Source of the DNA: Roseobacter sp. SK209-2-6
GTDB lineage: Bacteria; Pseudomonadota; Alphaproteobacteria; Rhodobacterales; Rhodobacteraceae
DNA length: 64,000 bases
Direction of reading: 5' to 3'
Assembly: GCF_000169455.1 (NCBI RefSeq)
Contig: NZ_AAYC01000011.1
Span: forward strand, 1 to 64,000
Within the stretch, counting starts at the first letter, position 1. Each line of letters starts with the position of its first letter. Below the pieces are notes generated by a model, which saw only the letters and a program-made list of their open reading frames with translations, searched no databases and was not told the DNA's origin. This document shows, piece by piece, positions 38,432-47,862 of this stretch. The translations under genes were made by a program, and so were the position numbers.

Positions 38432-39409
38432 TTAGGCGCCGGAAATCTGGCGGGCTTTTTCCACCAGCACTTCGGCCTGACGGATCGAAGCATAGTCGAT
38501 CAACCGGCCATCCAGCGAAACCGCGCCCTTGCCTGCGGCTTCCGCTTCCGCCATGGCGGCCAGAATGCGGTGGGCCTTGGTCACCTCTTCGTCCGAGGGA
38601 CTCATGACTTCATTGGCCAGGGCGATCTGGCTGGGGTGGATGGCCCATTTGCCTTCGCAGCCCAGAACCGCCGCGCGTTTGGCCGCTGCCTTGTAGCCCT
38701 CGGGGTCCTGGAAATCACCGAATGGCCCGTCGATGGGACGCAGACCATTGGCACGGGCGGCCACAACCATGCGCGCCAGCGCATAGTGCCACATGTCGCC
38801 CCAATGGGTCTCACGGCTGCCATCCGCAGCGGCGTCGGTCAGGACCGAGTAGTCCTTGTTCACGCCGCCAATGATGGTGGTGCGGGCACGGGTCGAAGCG
38901 GCATAGTCGGCCACACCGAAGTGCAGGCTTTCGTTGCGCTTGGAGGCACCAGCAATTTCAGAGACATTCTGCATCCCCAGCGCGGTTTCGATGATGTGCT
39001 CGAAACCAATGCGCTTTTTCAGGCCCTTGGCGTCTTCGATCTGGGTCACCATCATGTCGACGGCATAGACGTCAGCAGCGGTGCCAACTTTAGGGATCAT
39101 GATCAGATCCAGGCGCTCGCCGGCCTGTTCCACCACATCCACCACATCGCGGTACATGTAATGGGTATCCAGCCCGTTGATGCGCACTGACATGGTCTTG
39201 TTGCCCCAGTCGATGTCATTCAGCGCCTGAATGATGTTCTTGCGCGCCTGTTCCTTCTCGTCAGGCGCCACCGCGTCTTCCAGATCCAGGAAGATCACAT
39301 CCACGTCGGATTGCGCGGCCTTTTCAAACATGCCGGGCTGGCTGCCGGGCACGGCGAGTTCACTGCGGTTAAGACGCGCAGGCGCCTGTTCGATGGGAAA
39401 GAAACTCAT
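38432..39409 (-). CDS. mcl: Malyl-CoA lyase (L-malyl-CoA/beta-methylmalyl-CoA lyase family)
   Basis: A 325-residue HpcH/HpaI-CitE-family lyase that cleaves malyl-CoA to acetyl-CoA and glyoxylate, closing the serine cycle. Landmarks: RSELAVPGSQPGMFEKAAQSD and VIFLDLEDAVAPDEK at the N-terminus (metal-binding Glu/Asp), SVRINGLDTHYMYRDV, MIPKVGTAADVYAVD, ETALGMQNVSEIA and the C-terminal GCEGKWAIHPSQIA. The AAAGGAG site supports the ATG at 39409. It lies last in the operon, 21 bases after glyA. Related to the Mcl1 enzymes of Rhodobacter. Confidence 0.93.
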   Translation of the reverse strand: MSFFPIEQAPARLNRSELAVPGSQPGMFEKAAQSDVDVIFLDLEDAVAPDEKEQARKNIIQALNDIDWGNKTMSVRINGLDTHYMYRDVVDVVEQAGERLDLIMIPKVGTAADVYAVDMMVTQIEDAKGLKKRIGFEHIIETALGMQNVSEIAGASKRNESLHFGVADYAASTRARTTIIGGVNKDYSVLTDAAADGSRETHWGDMWHYALARMVVAARANGLRPIDGPFGDFQDPEGYKAAAKRAAVLGCEGKWAIHPSQIALANEVMSPSDEEVTKAHRILAAMAEAEAAGKGAVSLDGRLIDYASIRQAEVLVEKARQISGA

Positions 39410-39430
39410 GTCTCAGACTCCTTTTGAGGG

Positions 39431-40741
39431 TTACAGGTTCGGGTAGAGGGGGAATTCGGCGCAGAGTTTGGCGACTTTGGCGCGCACAGCTGCTTCGACT
39501 TCGCCGTTGCCCTCTTCGCCATTGGCCGCGAGGCCGTCGACCACTTCCACGATCAGATCGGCGATCTGGCGGAACTCTGCCTCACCAAAGCCGCGGGTGG
39601 TGCCCGCCGGGGTGCCGAGGCGGATGCCCGAGGTCACGGTGGGCTTTTCCGGATCAAACGGGATGCCGTTCTTGTTGGTGGTGATATGGGCGCGGCCCAG
39701 AGCCTTGTCGGTGATATTGCCGGTCACGCCCTTGGGGCGCAGGTCCACCAGCATCACATGGGTATCGGTGCCGCCGGTGACGATGTCCAGACCGCCCTTG
39801 ATCAGCTGGTCCGCCAGCGCTGCTGCATTGGCGCGCACCTGCTTCTGGTAGTCTTTGAACTCGGGCTTCAGCGCCTCGCCAAAGGCTGCTGCCTTGCCTG
39901 CAATCACATGCATCAGCGGGCCGCCCTGGATGCCGGGGAAGATCGCCGAGTTCACCTTCTTGGCAATCGCCTCGTCATTGGTGACGATCATGCCGCCGCG
40001 GGGGCCGCGCAGGGTCTTATGCGTGGTGGTGGTGGCCACATGGGCATGCGGGAAGGGGCTGGGGTGCTCGCCAGCCGCGATGAGACCGGCGATATGGGCC
40101 ATATCAACCATGAAATAGGCGCCAACGCTGTCGGCAATCTCGCGGAACTTGGCAAAATCGATCTGGCGCGGGATGGCGGAGCCGCCCGCGATGATCAGCT
40201 TGGGCTGGTGCTCTGTGGCCAGGGCCTGGATCTGATCGTAGTCAATGAGGTTGTCATCCTCGCGCACGCCGTAATGCACCGCGTTGAACCACTTACCCGA
40301 CTGGTTTGGGCGCGCGCCATGGGTCAGGTGGCCGCCGGAGGCGAGGTCCATGCCGAGGATGGTATCGCCGGGCTGGATCAGCGCTTGGAACACACCCTGG
40401 TTGGCCTGAGAGCCGGAGTTCGGCTGCACATTGGCAAACTCACAACCAAAGAGTTCCTTGGCGCGGTCAATGGCCAGGTTCTCTGCCACGTCGACATACT
40501 GGCAGCCGCCATAGTAGCGGCGCCCGGGGTAGCCTTCGGCATATTTGTTGGTCAGGACGGAACCCTGCGCCTCCATCACGGCGGCGGAGACGATGTTTTC
40601 CGAGGCAATCAGCTCGATCTCATCACGCTGGCGCCCCAGCTCATTGGTGATCGCACCAAAAAGCTCTGGGTCACGCTCGGAAAGCGGCTGGGTGAAAAAG
40701 TCCTGACGGGCAGGCTTCAGGTCGCGGGGTGTCATGGTCAT
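39431..40741 (-). CDS. glyA: Serine hydroxymethyltransferase
   Basis: A 436-residue PLP enzyme making serine from glycine and methylene-THF, the C1 entry step of the serine cycle. Family landmarks: [49 protein letters not shown], and the PLP Lys in [14 protein letters not shown]. The C-terminus is normal. It is most likely a second, serine-cycle-dedicated glyA, as in Methylobacterium, since the biosynthetic copy is usually chromosomal. An 88-base gap separates it from hprA, with a weak ribosome site before the ATG. Confidence 0.96.
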   Translation of the reverse strand: MTMTPRDLKPARQDFFTQPLSERDPELFGAITNELGRQRDEIELIASENIVSAAVMEAQGSVLTNKYAEGYPGRRYYGGCQYVDVAENLAIDRAKELFGCEFANVQPNSGSQANQGVFQALIQPGDTILGMDLASGGHLTHGARPNQSGKWFNAVHYGVREDDNLIDYDQIQALATEHQPKLIIAGGSAIPRQIDFAKFREIADSVGAYFMVDMAHIAGLIAAGEHPSPFPHAHVATTTTHKTLRGPRGGMIVTNDEAIAKKVNSAIFPGIQGGPLMHVIAGKAAAFGEALKPEFKDYQKQVRANAAALADQLIKGGLDIVTGGTDTHVMLVDLRPKGVTGNITDKALGRAHITTNKNGIPFDPEKPTVTSGIRLGTPAGTTRGFGEAEFRQIADLIVEVVDGLAANGEEGNGEVEAAVRAKVAKLCAEFPLYPNL

Positions 40742-40829
40742 GGCTAATCTCTAGTCAGATTTGGAGTGTCCAGCGCCCATGAAAAGCGGCGCCGGAGATG
40801 GCATTCTGGTCAAGGCAGGAAGCTGCGCC

Positions 40830-41804
40830 TCAGATCACCCGGTCGCGGGGGTCGCGGCCCTCAAAGAAATCTTCGAGGTTGTCGAGCACCCGGAAGCCCA
40901 TGGCCTCGCGCGATTCACGGGTGGCACTGCCCAAGTGGGGCAGCATCACCAGATTATCGCATTGCTTCAGCGTTGGATTGATGCGGGGCTCTCCGTCAAA
41001 GACATCTAGCGCCGCGCCGCCGATCATGTCGAACATCAGCGATTGCGCCAGGGCGAATTCGTCGATCACCTCACCGCGGGCGGTGTTGATCAGGAAGGCA
41101 TCCTGCTTCATCAGATCCAGCCGCCGCGAGTTGATCAGGTGACGGTTCTCGGCGCCGCCTGGGCAATGCAGCGAGACAAAATCGCATTTCGGCAGCAGGT
41201 CTTCGATGCTGTCGACCTGGCGCGCATTGCACTGGGCCAGCACCTCAGGTGCCACCTTGCTGCGGTTCTGCACCAGGATCTCCATGCCAAAGCCGTGATG
41301 TGCCCGGCGTGCCATTTCCTGGCCGATGCGCCCGTAACCAATGATGCCGAGGGTCTTGCCGCTCACCTTGGTGCCCACCAGATGGGTCGGGCGCCAGCCG
41401 GTCCAGCGGCCTTCACGCGCCTCGCGCTCCCCCTCCCCTGCCCTGCGGGCCACCATGAGCAGAAGCGTCATGGCCAGATCGGCAGTGCATTCGGACAGCA
41501 CATCCGGCGTATTGGTGACGGTGAGTCCCAGATTGCGGGCCGAAGCCTCGCAGATATGGCTGTAGCCGACGCCGTAATTGGCCAGGATGCGCGCCTTGGA
41601 AGCGCTGACGTCCAGCGCCTCAGCGCTGATCTTATCGGTGACAGTTGGCAGCACCGCATCATGGTTTTTGAGGGCCGCGCGGATCTCTGCCGGGGACATA
41701 GGCTGGTCCCCGGTGTTGAGCGAGACATTGTAGCGCTCCTGCAGCTGCGCTTCGACAGCGGCAGGCCAGCGCCGGGTGACAAGGACAGAGGGTTTTGCAG
41801 ACAT
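40830..41804 (-). CDS. hprA: Hydroxypyruvate/glyoxylate reductase (D-isomer-specific 2-hydroxyacid dehydrogenase)
   Basis: A 324-residue NAD(P)-dependent dehydrogenase. The Rossmann motif is GIIGYGRIGQEMARR near residue 155. The catalytic triad region appears as NTARGEVIDE (Arg), DVFDGEP (Glu) and HLGSATRESR (His). In the serine cycle it reduces hydroxypyruvate to D-glycerate. The ATG at 41804 overlaps the mtkB stop as TGATG. A GTG one codon earlier is an alternative. The placement among serine-cycle genes decides the call over a general glyoxylate reductase. Confidence 0.88.
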   Translation of the reverse strand: MSAKPSVLVTRRWPAAVEAQLQERYNVSLNTGDQPMSPAEIRAALKNHDAVLPTVTDKISAEALDVSASKARILANYGVGYSHICEASARNLGLTVTNTPDVLSECTADLAMTLLLMVARRAGEGEREAREGRWTGWRPTHLVGTKVSGKTLGIIGYGRIGQEMARRAHHGFGMEILVQNRSKVAPEVLAQCNARQVDSIEDLLPKCDFVSLHCPGGAENRHLINSRRLDLMKQDAFLINTARGEVIDEFALAQSLMFDMIGGAALDVFDGEPRINPTLKQCDNLVMLPHLGSATRESREAMGFRVLDNLEDFFEGRDPRDRVI

Positions 41805-42694
41805 CACGCAGCCTTCTTCATCACACGGGCGATGGTCTCGCCGATTACAGCCGGGTTCTCTGCCACGATGACACCGGCGGCAGAGAGGATTTCGACCTTT
41901 TCAGAGGCGCTTTCGCCAAAGGCCGAGATGATGGCGCCGGCATGGCCCATGGTGCGGCCCTTGGGCGCGGTCAGACCTGCCACATAGGCAATCACCGGCT
42001 TGGTCACGTGGTTCTTGATGTAATCGGCCGCTTCCGCTTCCTGCGGGCCGCCGATTTCACCAATCATGGCGATGACTTCAGTCTCCGGGTCCTGTTCGAA
42101 CCACTGCAGGATGTCCTTGAAGGAAGAGCCGTTGATCGGGTCGCCGCCGATGCCCACCGAGGTGGAGACACCAATGCCGTATTCCTTCAGCTGCGCCGCC
42201 GCCTCATAGCCCAAGGTGCCGGAGCGGCCGATGATGCCGACATTGCCGGGCAGGTAGATATGGCCGGGCATGATGCCCAGGAGCGCCTTGCCGGGAGAAA
42301 TCGTGCCGGCGCAGTTGGGGCCGGTCAGCACCATGCGCTTGTCGCGCGGATAGCGGTACATGTAGCGCTTGACCCGGATCATGTCCTGGGCCGGGATACC
42401 GTCGGTGATGCAGACGCAGTAGCGAATGCCGGCATCTGCGGCTTCCATGATGCTGTCAGCCGCAAAGGGCGGCGGCACAAAGACGATGCTGGCATCGGCA
42501 TCGGTGGCCTCGACGGCCTCTTTCACGGTGTTGAAGACCGGCACGCCTTCGACCACCTCGCCGCCCTTGCCGGGGACAACGCCGCCGACAACATTGGTGC
42601 CGTATTCGATCATATCCTTGGTGTGGAACCGGGCGATCTTGCCGGTAATGCCCTGCACGATAACGCGGGAGCTGCGGTCCAGGAGAATGCTCAT
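41804..42694 (-). CDS. mtkB: Malate-CoA ligase subunit alpha (malate thiokinase small subunit)
   Basis: A 296-residue subunit of the succinyl-CoA-synthetase family. It has the CoA-binding N-terminus ([21 protein letters not shown]), [14 protein letters not shown], and the phosphohistidine loop near residue 245 ([11 protein letters not shown]). With MtkA it makes malyl-CoA from malate. It resembles SucD, but the linkage to mtkA, mcl, glyA, hprA and sga favours malate thiokinase. It overlaps mtkA by 4 bases. Confidence 0.9.
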   Translation of the reverse strand: MSILLDRSSRVIVQGITGKIARFHTKDMIEYGTNVVGGVVPGKGGEVVEGVPVFNTVKEAVEATDADASIVFVPPPFAADSIMEAADAGIRYCVCITDGIPAQDMIRVKRYMYRYPRDKRMVLTGPNCAGTISPGKALLGIMPGHIYLPGNVGIIGRSGTLGYEAAAQLKEYGIGVSTSVGIGGDPINGSSFKDILQWFEQDPETEVIAMIGEIGGPQEAEAADYIKNHVTKPVIAYVAGLTAPKGRTMGHAGAIISAFGESASEKVEILSAAGVIVAENPAVIGETIARVMKKAA

Positions 42695-43890
42695 TTCACT
42701 GCCCTCACTTTGGTCGCTTGGGTGAGATCGTTTTGCCAGGCGCCAACGGCGCGTTCGGCAGCTTCCATAAGGGTGGTGGCGCGGATCACCGGCAAGCCGG
42801 ATTTGGCCAAAATCTTCTGACCCTCTTCCACATTGGTGCCCGCAAGGCGGACCACCACCGGCAGGTCGATCTCCAGCTCGCGCAGCGCCTGAACCACACC
42901 TTCGGCGACCCAGTCGCAGCGGTTGATGCCGGCAAAGATATTGACCAGGATCGCCTGCACATTGTCATCCGACAGTACCAGGCGGAAGGCCTTGGCCACG
43001 CGCTCGGGCGAAGCACCGCCGCCGATGTCGAGGAAGTTGGCAGGCTCGCCGCCGGCTAGCTTGATTGTGTCCATGGTCGCCATGGCAAGGCCGGCGCCAT
43101 TGACGATGCAGCCGATATTGCCGTCGAGACCGACATAGGACAGGCCGCGGTCCGCCGCGCGGCTCTCGCGCGGGTCTTCCTGGCTCTTGTCGCGCAGCTC
43201 TGAGATCTGCGGATGGCGAAACAGAGCATTGTCGTCAAAGCTCATCTTGGCATCCAGCGCCAGCACCCGGTTGTCGCCGGTGATCACCAGCGGGTTGATC
43301 TCCACCATGGTGGCATCAAGCTCGCTGAAGGCGGCGTAGCAGCCCTGCAGGGTGCGTACCATCTGCTGCACCATGCCCGGCTCCAGACCCAGCTTGAAGG
43401 CGATCTCGCGCGCCTGGAATTCCTGCAGGCCCACCGCAGGCTCCACGGTGGAGCGCACGATGCTGTCAGGTTTCTCGGCAGAGATCTCCTCGATCTCCAT
43501 GCCGCCTTCGGAGGAGGCGACGATCATCACCCGCTGGCTGGAGCGGTCCAGCACAAAGCCGAGGTAAATCTCGCGGTCGATAGGCACCGCGCTTTCGACA
43601 TAGACCCGGTAGATGCCCTTGCCTTCAGGGCCGGTCTGATGGGTGACCAGCTTGCGGCCGAACATGTCCTCGCAGGCCTCGTAGATCTCGCCCTCGCTGT
43701 CGCAGAGCTTGACGCCGCCGGCCTTGCCGCGGCCGCCGGCATGCACCTGTGCCTTGACGATCCATTTCTCGCCGCCCAGCTCGCGGGCGCGGTAGGCGGC
43801 CTGTTCGGGGCTATAGGCCAGCGCACCCGAAGGTACCGCCACGCCGAAATTCGACAGAATTTCCTTGGCCTGATACTCGTGGATATCCAT
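42691..43890 (-). CDS. mtkA: Malate-CoA ligase subunit beta (malate thiokinase large subunit)
   Basis: A 399-residue ATP-grasp protein like SucC. Features: [37 protein letters not shown] (nucleotide-binding), [20 protein letters not shown] and the [18 protein letters not shown] segment. A GGAGG site precedes the start. The gene neighbourhood, not the fold, identifies it as malate thiokinase rather than succinyl-CoA synthetase. A chromosomal sucCD would still be expected for the TCA cycle. Confidence 0.91.
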   Translation of the reverse strand: MDIHEYQAKEILSNFGVAVPSGALAYSPEQAAYRARELGGEKWIVKAQVHAGGRGKAGGVKLCDSEGEIYEACEDMFGRKLVTHQTGPEGKGIYRVYVESAVPIDREIYLGFVLDRSSQRVMIVASSEGGMEIEEISAEKPDSIVRSTVEPAVGLQEFQAREIAFKLGLEPGMVQQMVRTLQGCYAAFSELDATMVEINPLVITGDNRVLALDAKMSFDDNALFRHPQISELRDKSQEDPRESRAADRGLSYVGLDGNIGCIVNGAGLAMATMDTIKLAGGEPANFLDIGGGASPERVAKAFRLVLSDDNVQAILVNIFAGINRCDWVAEGVVQALRELEIDLPVVVRLAGTNVEEGQKILAKSGLPVIRATTLMEAAERAVGAWQNDLTQATKVRAVK

Positions 43891-43914
43891 GGTGTTCCTC
43901 CCTATGGACGGGTC

Positions 43915-45159
43915 TTATTCAGCAGCCAGGGCTGTGTCGTAGTGATTGTCGAGGCCGGTCAGGACCTCCTCCAGATCCAGTCCGGCGCCGAGGTCGTTCA
44001 TCGCTTTGCCGAAGCGGCTAACGATGTCAGTGATGGCGGCGCGGTTGATCTGGTTCAGGATACCGATGCGGACCTGGACCGGCTCCGACAGGGTCGGCCA
44101 GATGCCAAAGCCCACGGCGCGGCAGTTGCCGACCAGCTCTTTCTCGCGGCCCGCCAGATCGCCGGGCAGGTTCAGAACCACCAGGCTGGTCATGTTCGAG
44201 GTGACCTCGCAGCCCATGGCAGTGACCGCATCGCGCAGCGCCTGCTCGTGGAAGGCATAGTCGCGGGCCTTCTGGGCGCGGCCATGCTGCAGGGTGATGC
44301 GCAGGGCCTCGTGGAAGGCGGCAACCGCATAGCCGGAATGAGTGCGGTGATAAGCGCCGGCAGCGACGTCTTCACCATCCATGATGCCCCAGTGGCGGGC
44401 TTCCAGGATCGGGTTGTGCACATAGGATGCGCAGCCGTTTGCCTTGACGGTTTCGATGTAGCGGTCGGTGAAAGAGACCGGCGCATAGGTCAGCGGCAGG
44501 CAGAGCACGCCTTTCTGCGGGCAGGAGGCCCAGCCCACGACACCCGGGTAGTCATCAATCGAGAAATCTTCGATCCCCAGAGACGACACCGCATCGATGA
44601 GGCCCATGACACCGTGCTTTTCGCAGGCATCAGAGAAGCCTTTGATGTCGTTGATGCGGCCGGAACCGGTTTCCCAATGCGCCATGAAGGCCCATTTAGG
44701 TTTCTTGTCGGCCAGCACGCCCTCAACCATCTCGCCGGTGACAGAGGTGCCATGGGGCACATCCACCACGGTGACCGAAGCCGCCTGCGGGTTCAGCGCA
44801 TCGGCGGCCAGCTCTTCGCGGGTGGCGGCTTTCATGCAGATGGTCAGCGCATCAACGCCAGAGAAGGTGCCGTTCTGGAAGGCCACAACGCTGTCGCCGG
44901 GCAGGATCGCGTTGAACATGCAATCCAATGCGGAGAAACCGGTGCCCCCGACCCCGTAGGTATAGGTGTTCTTGGTGCCCCAGAGGTCACGCAGCATGAA
45001 TTTGCACTCGACCATGCCGCGCAGCACATCAGGCTGCATGTGATCCGCAACGCCGGCGCCGGAGAAGGCCTGCAAAACGCGCAGGTCGGTATTGCCGGGG
45101 CCAGGGCCCGCGGCAAGCGTCTCGGGGATCTCGAGGCTGGGGAAGATTTCTACAGTCAT
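43915..45159 (-). CDS. sgaA: Serine-glyoxylate aminotransferase
   Basis: A class-V PLP aminotransferase of about 414 residues that converts serine and glyoxylate to hydroxypyruvate and glycine. The GPGPGNTDLRVLQA N-terminus is typical for alanine-glyoxylate/serine-glyoxylate transaminases, with YGVGGTGFSALDCM and the PLP Lys in SCPQKGVLCLP. I chose the ATG at 45159 (MTVEIFPSL), preceded by AAGGGT. The 28 codons upstream look non-coding. It is the first gene of the serine-cycle operon, 24 bases before mtkA. Confidence 0.94.
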   Translation of the reverse strand: MTVEIFPSLEIPETLAAGPGPGNTDLRVLQAFSGAGVADHMQPDVLRGMVECKFMLRDLWGTKNTYTYGVGGTGFSALDCMFNAILPGDSVVAFQNGTFSGVDALTICMKAATREELAADALNPQAASVTVVDVPHGTSVTGEMVEGVLADKKPKWAFMAHWETGSGRINDIKGFSDACEKHGVMGLIDAVSSLGIEDFSIDDYPGVVGWASCPQKGVLCLPLTYAPVSFTDRYIETVKANGCASYVHNPILEARHWGIMDGEDVAAGAYHRTHSGYAVAAFHEALRITLQHGRAQKARDYAFHEQALRDAVTAMGCEVTSNMTSLVVLNLPGDLAGREKELVGNCRAVGFGIWPTLSEPVQVRIGILNQINRAAITDIVSRFGKAMNDLGAGLDLEEVLTGLDNHYDTALAAE

Positions 45160-45273
45160 GTGCTGACCCTTTGGCTGAACGGGGCCCGATGCCCCGGTGA
45201 ATTCTTGATGACAGGCAGATTTCCCGAGCTTGCCGCCGCGCACAACGTAAGTTACTACTGCTTTTGGACATCT

Positions 45274-45348
45274 AATTGGGTGGGGGTTTACCTACCCAAT
45301 TTGGTAAGAATGCAGTCGTATACCAAAAATGATCCCACCCAAATGGGT
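45274..45348. promoter_or_regulatory. Repeated TTGGGT/ACCCAA operator-like motifs in the divergent serine-cycle promoter
   Basis: Three related sites lie between sgaA and the LuxR-type gene: AATTGGGT (45274-45281), the palindrome TACCCAATTTGGTA (45293-45306) and the palindrome ACCCAAATGGGT (45337-45348). The last two share ACCCAA with mirror halves. The cluster is a credible operator for the adjacent regulator or another protein. Confidence 0.5.
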
Positions 45349-45378
45349 AGTTTTTGACGATTCAAGGTTTGAAAACAA

Positions 45379-46026
45379 ATGGTTAATCCAGGAAGCCGCC
45401 CGATCGACATCATGCTGGCTGACAGCAATCCGCTGGTTTTGTCTGCAATGTCAGAGATCTTCGAGAGGGATCCGCGATTCTCTCTTGTCGCCACTTCGGC
45501 CACTGCGGAGGGGTTTCTGGGCATCGTGATGCGGGTGCCAGTTCAGGTCGGGATCATCGATTGGAACCTCCCCGTCCTGGGGGCGGCCAAGCTGATCGAA
45601 GTGCTACGCGAGCATGAAAACGCCCCGCGCCTGGTGGTCTACGGCGATGCCGATGGCGACGCGCCGCGGCTGGCGATGCAGGCCGGAGCGGCCGGTTTTG
45701 CCCCGCGCTCCGGCGAGGCCGAGGGGCTGTTGGAGACCTGCCTCGACGTGGCCGCGGGGAAGATGGTCTTTCCTTTTATCGATGTGCGCAAGATGCAGCA
45801 GGACCCGATCCACAGCCTGTCGCGCAAGGAGCGCGCCATTCTGGAATCCCTGGCAAAGGGCATGTCCAACCGCGAGCTTTCCAAGGCGCTGCAGATCTCG
45901 ACCAATACGGTGAAGTTCCACCTGTCGAACATCTACGAAAAGCTCTCCGTGAAGAACCGCGCCCAGGCGATTGCCTATTACTATTCGGCGCAGGTCTCCG
46001 GCAATCTGCCCCAAGGCAAGGGCTGA
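45379..46026 (+). CDS. LuxR-type response regulator with atypical receiver, divergent from serine-cycle operon
   Basis: A 215-residue NarL/FixJ-type regulator. The N-terminal receiver has Asp15 and phosphoacceptor-position Asp61 (IIDWNLPVLG), but only one acidic residue at the first loop and Arg110 where Lys is expected (FAPRSG). The C-terminal helix-turn-helix (LSRKERAILESLAKGMSNREL, then STNTVKFHLSNIYEKLSVKNR) is classical. No kinase is adjacent. It is divergent from sgaA, with ACCCAA-type palindromes between, so it is the probable serine-cycle regulator. A known serine-cycle regulator of Methylobacterium (QscR) is a LysR, so this would be a different solution. Confidence 0.87.
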   Translation: MVNPGSRPIDIMLADSNPLVLSAMSEIFERDPRFSLVATSATAEGFLGIVMRVPVQVGIIDWNLPVLGAAKLIEVLREHENAPRLVVYGDADGDAPRLAMQAGAAGFAPRSGEAEGLLETCLDVAAGKMVFPFIDVRKMQQDPIHSLSRKERAILESLAKGMSNRELSKALQISTNTVKFHLSNIYEKLSVKNRAQAIAYYYSAQVSGNLPQGKG

Positions 46027-46044
46027 GCCCCCTGTCCAGCAGTG

Positions 46045-46536
46045 TTAGAGAAAGGGATCATAGGCCCATTGCAGCAGCGCCTGGCGCTGACGAGGGCGGC
46101 AGAAGAGGTCACCCGGATGGCAATTGGCGCGGATCTGGCCTGCATGGCGGGCAAAGCCGCGCCAGCGTTTGATCTGGATCTGGTCCACCTCCGGCAGTCG
46201 GCGGCCCAGATAATACCGGCAATACCATTGGAACCAGCCGCGCGGGTCTGGCCCGTGGATCCAGCCCTTGTCGCGCCAATGGCTCAGCGGCTGGCGGCTC
46301 TTGATGCCAAAGTAATTCACCTCCGGATCCGCCACCGCTGACAGCTTGGCTTTTTCAAACCAGTTCTCCGGGAATTCCTCCCGGCAGTCATTCATATATT
46401 TGCCTTCGAAAACCCCAAGCGCCAGCATCTCGGCCGGGCTGTGGAACGGCTGGAAATCAGGATCAAAGGATGCCCCCTCTGGAGCGTCAAGCGCGTAGCG
46501 GTATTCGCTTTGCATCCTGTCATTCACTGTAATCAT
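46045..46536 (-). CDS. Conserved hypothetical protein
   Basis: A protein of about 163 residues rich in Trp, Tyr and Arg, with no signal peptide or membrane segment. The start ATG at 46536 follows GGGGAG at good spacing. Segments such as FHSPAEMLALGVFEGKYMND and EFPENWFEKAKL, plus WFQWYCRYYLGRR, look conserved, and I believe similar hypotheticals occur in many proteobacteria, but I assign no function. It is convergent with the LuxR-type gene (18-base gap) and lies downstream of the rep gene on the same strand. Confidence 0.7.
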   Translation of the reverse strand: MITVNDRMQSEYRYALDAPEGASFDPDFQPFHSPAEMLALGVFEGKYMNDCREEFPENWFEKAKLSAVADPEVNYFGIKSRQPLSHWRDKGWIHGPDPRGWFQWYCRYYLGRRLPEVDQIQIKRWRGFARHAGQIRANCHPGDLFCRPRQRQALLQWAYDPFL

Positions 46537-46560
46537 GCACATCTCCCCTACCCCGGTGAT

Positions 46561-47829
46561 CTAGTTCTCAAAGGCCTCGGGTTCCAGCTCTTGCCAGAAA
46601 GCAATAATGGCGCTGGCATTCAAGGCAGAGCGCCAGCCATGGGCGCGGAAATTCTCGCGCTCCAGATCATCTTCAAGGCCGGACATAAAGAGCTGCCGGT
46701 CGGCATCGCGCTGGGTGGGGTTTCGCCGCGAAACCAAGGTCTCGACAACTTCCAGCTGTCGCGCCCGCCCGGCCCGCTCCGCCTGGCGCGCGGCAAAGGC
46801 CTCATCCTCGCGGCGCTGCTCTTCCACCCGCAGACGCGCGGCTTCCAGTGCCTCCGGGCTGGGTTCCGGAACGGGCTTTGGCGCGGCTTGCGTCGGACGG
46901 TAGTCCTCCCGCAATGCTGCAGAGAGATAACCAACCGAGCTTTTCACCGCCCCCTGCCCCGCCATATAGTCGAGTTTCTCCTGAACATAGGCCTCGCCAT
47001 GTTCGGCAATCCACTGCCGCGCCAGCCGGTCAGAGACCCCCTGCCCCGTCAGCGCCTTGTAGACTGGAAGGTTGCGCAGCCCTTCGCTGTCATCAATCTG
47101 GAACATTGCCATCTGCGGGTTGGATTTGATCTTAAACCGGATGTCAGTGACCGAGCGGCCTTTCTTCTGGAACTCCGGTGTGATCTCGATATCGGCGCAT
47201 TTGTTCACCTCAGCCACGGCGGGTTTGATGATCTTGGCGTTGAGATGCTTGAAACTCTCGTAGTAGCTGGAGCCATCCACCCCCATCAGCTTGCGGAACA
47301 CTTCCAGGCTCCACCAGCCGGTCGAGCCGGTGCGCACAAACCGGTAGCAGTTCTCATAAAGCGCCAGCCCGTGGCCGGAACTGAAATTACGCTGGATATG
47401 GACATTGATCAGCGCATAGATCTTCGGATCGTGCAGCTTTTGCGCCAGGACCGGAGAATAGCCGTATTCGCAGACCCCGCCCTTGAGCTTGGCAAAGGAC
47501 AGCAGCGAAGAAACCCCCCATTCCTGTCGCCCCTGCTCATCCAGCATGTCCCATTCGGCAGTGGTCTCGGCCAGGGCGCGCAGACTGCTGCGGAGGGTGT
47601 CAAAATCATTGGAGTTATAGCCAACGATGGCCGCCAGGGTGCGGGCATCGATGGTGTGGCTCTGGGCCGAGGTCAGCGCGTCATAGGCATTGAGCAGGAG
47701 CACATTCGACAGCTTGCGCTGCAACAGGCTCAGCTTGCCGCTGATATGGATCGCCGCCACATTCTTCTTTACCGTCTCCCGGCGCAGCGCACCTGACAGC
47801 CGGTCCATATCAATCTGGGAATCGCTCAT
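46561..47829 (-). CDS. Plasmid replication initiator (Rep_3 superfamily, RepB-like)
   Basis: A 422-residue initiator. The N-terminal part resembles tandem winged helices of the Rep_3 (PF01051) type: LSLLQRKLSNVLLLNAYDAL at 33-52, then IVGYNSNDFDTLRSSLRAL, EWGVSSLLSFAKLKGG and ALYENCYRFV. FRKLMGVDG and the FKHLNAKIIKPAVAEVN block complete the second winged helix. The C-terminal third is a charged coiled coil. Iterons with a GGTACC core lie directly upstream. A parS-like palindrome lies within its 3' part. It is transcribed away from parAB. I do not commit to one of the named Roseobacter replicon classes. Confidence 0.9.
   Translation of the reverse strand: MSDSQIDMDRLSGALRRETVKKNVAAIHISGKLSLLQRKLSNVLLLNAYDALTSAQSHTIDARTLAAIVGYNSNDFDTLRSSLRALAETTAEWDMLDEQGRQEWGVSSLLSFAKLKGGVCEYGYSPVLAQKLHDPKIYALINVHIQRNFSSGHGLALYENCYRFVRTGSTGWWSLEVFRKLMGVDGSSYYESFKHLNAKIIKPAVAEVNKCADIEITPEFQKKGRSVTDIRFKIKSNPQMAMFQIDDSEGLRNLPVYKALTGQGVSDRLARQWIAEHGEAYVQEKLDYMAGQGAVKSSVGYLSAALREDYRPTQAAPKPVPEPSPEALEAARLRVEEQRREDEAFAARQAERAGRARQLEVVETLVSRRNPTQRDADRQLFMSGLEDDLERENFRAHGWRSALNASAIIAFWQELEPEAFEN
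46720..46734. promoter_or_regulatory. parS-like site 1
   Basis: GTTTCGCCGCGAAAC, an odd-length palindrome (arms GTTTCGC and GCGAAAC), lying inside the 3' part of the rep gene. It resembles the chromosomal parS core (TGTTTCACGTGAAACA) in its GTTTC/GAAAC arms. Confidence 0.75.
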
Positions 47830-47862
47830 ACATGGGCCTGCATTTTTCTTTGATACTGCCCG

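Noticed and set aside
43213-45357. A 714-codon plus-strand open frame antisense to mtkA and sgaA
   Set aside because: High GC and the coding bias of the real minus-strand genes create long antisense frames. The translation lacks any family signature, while the opposite strand has full enzymes.
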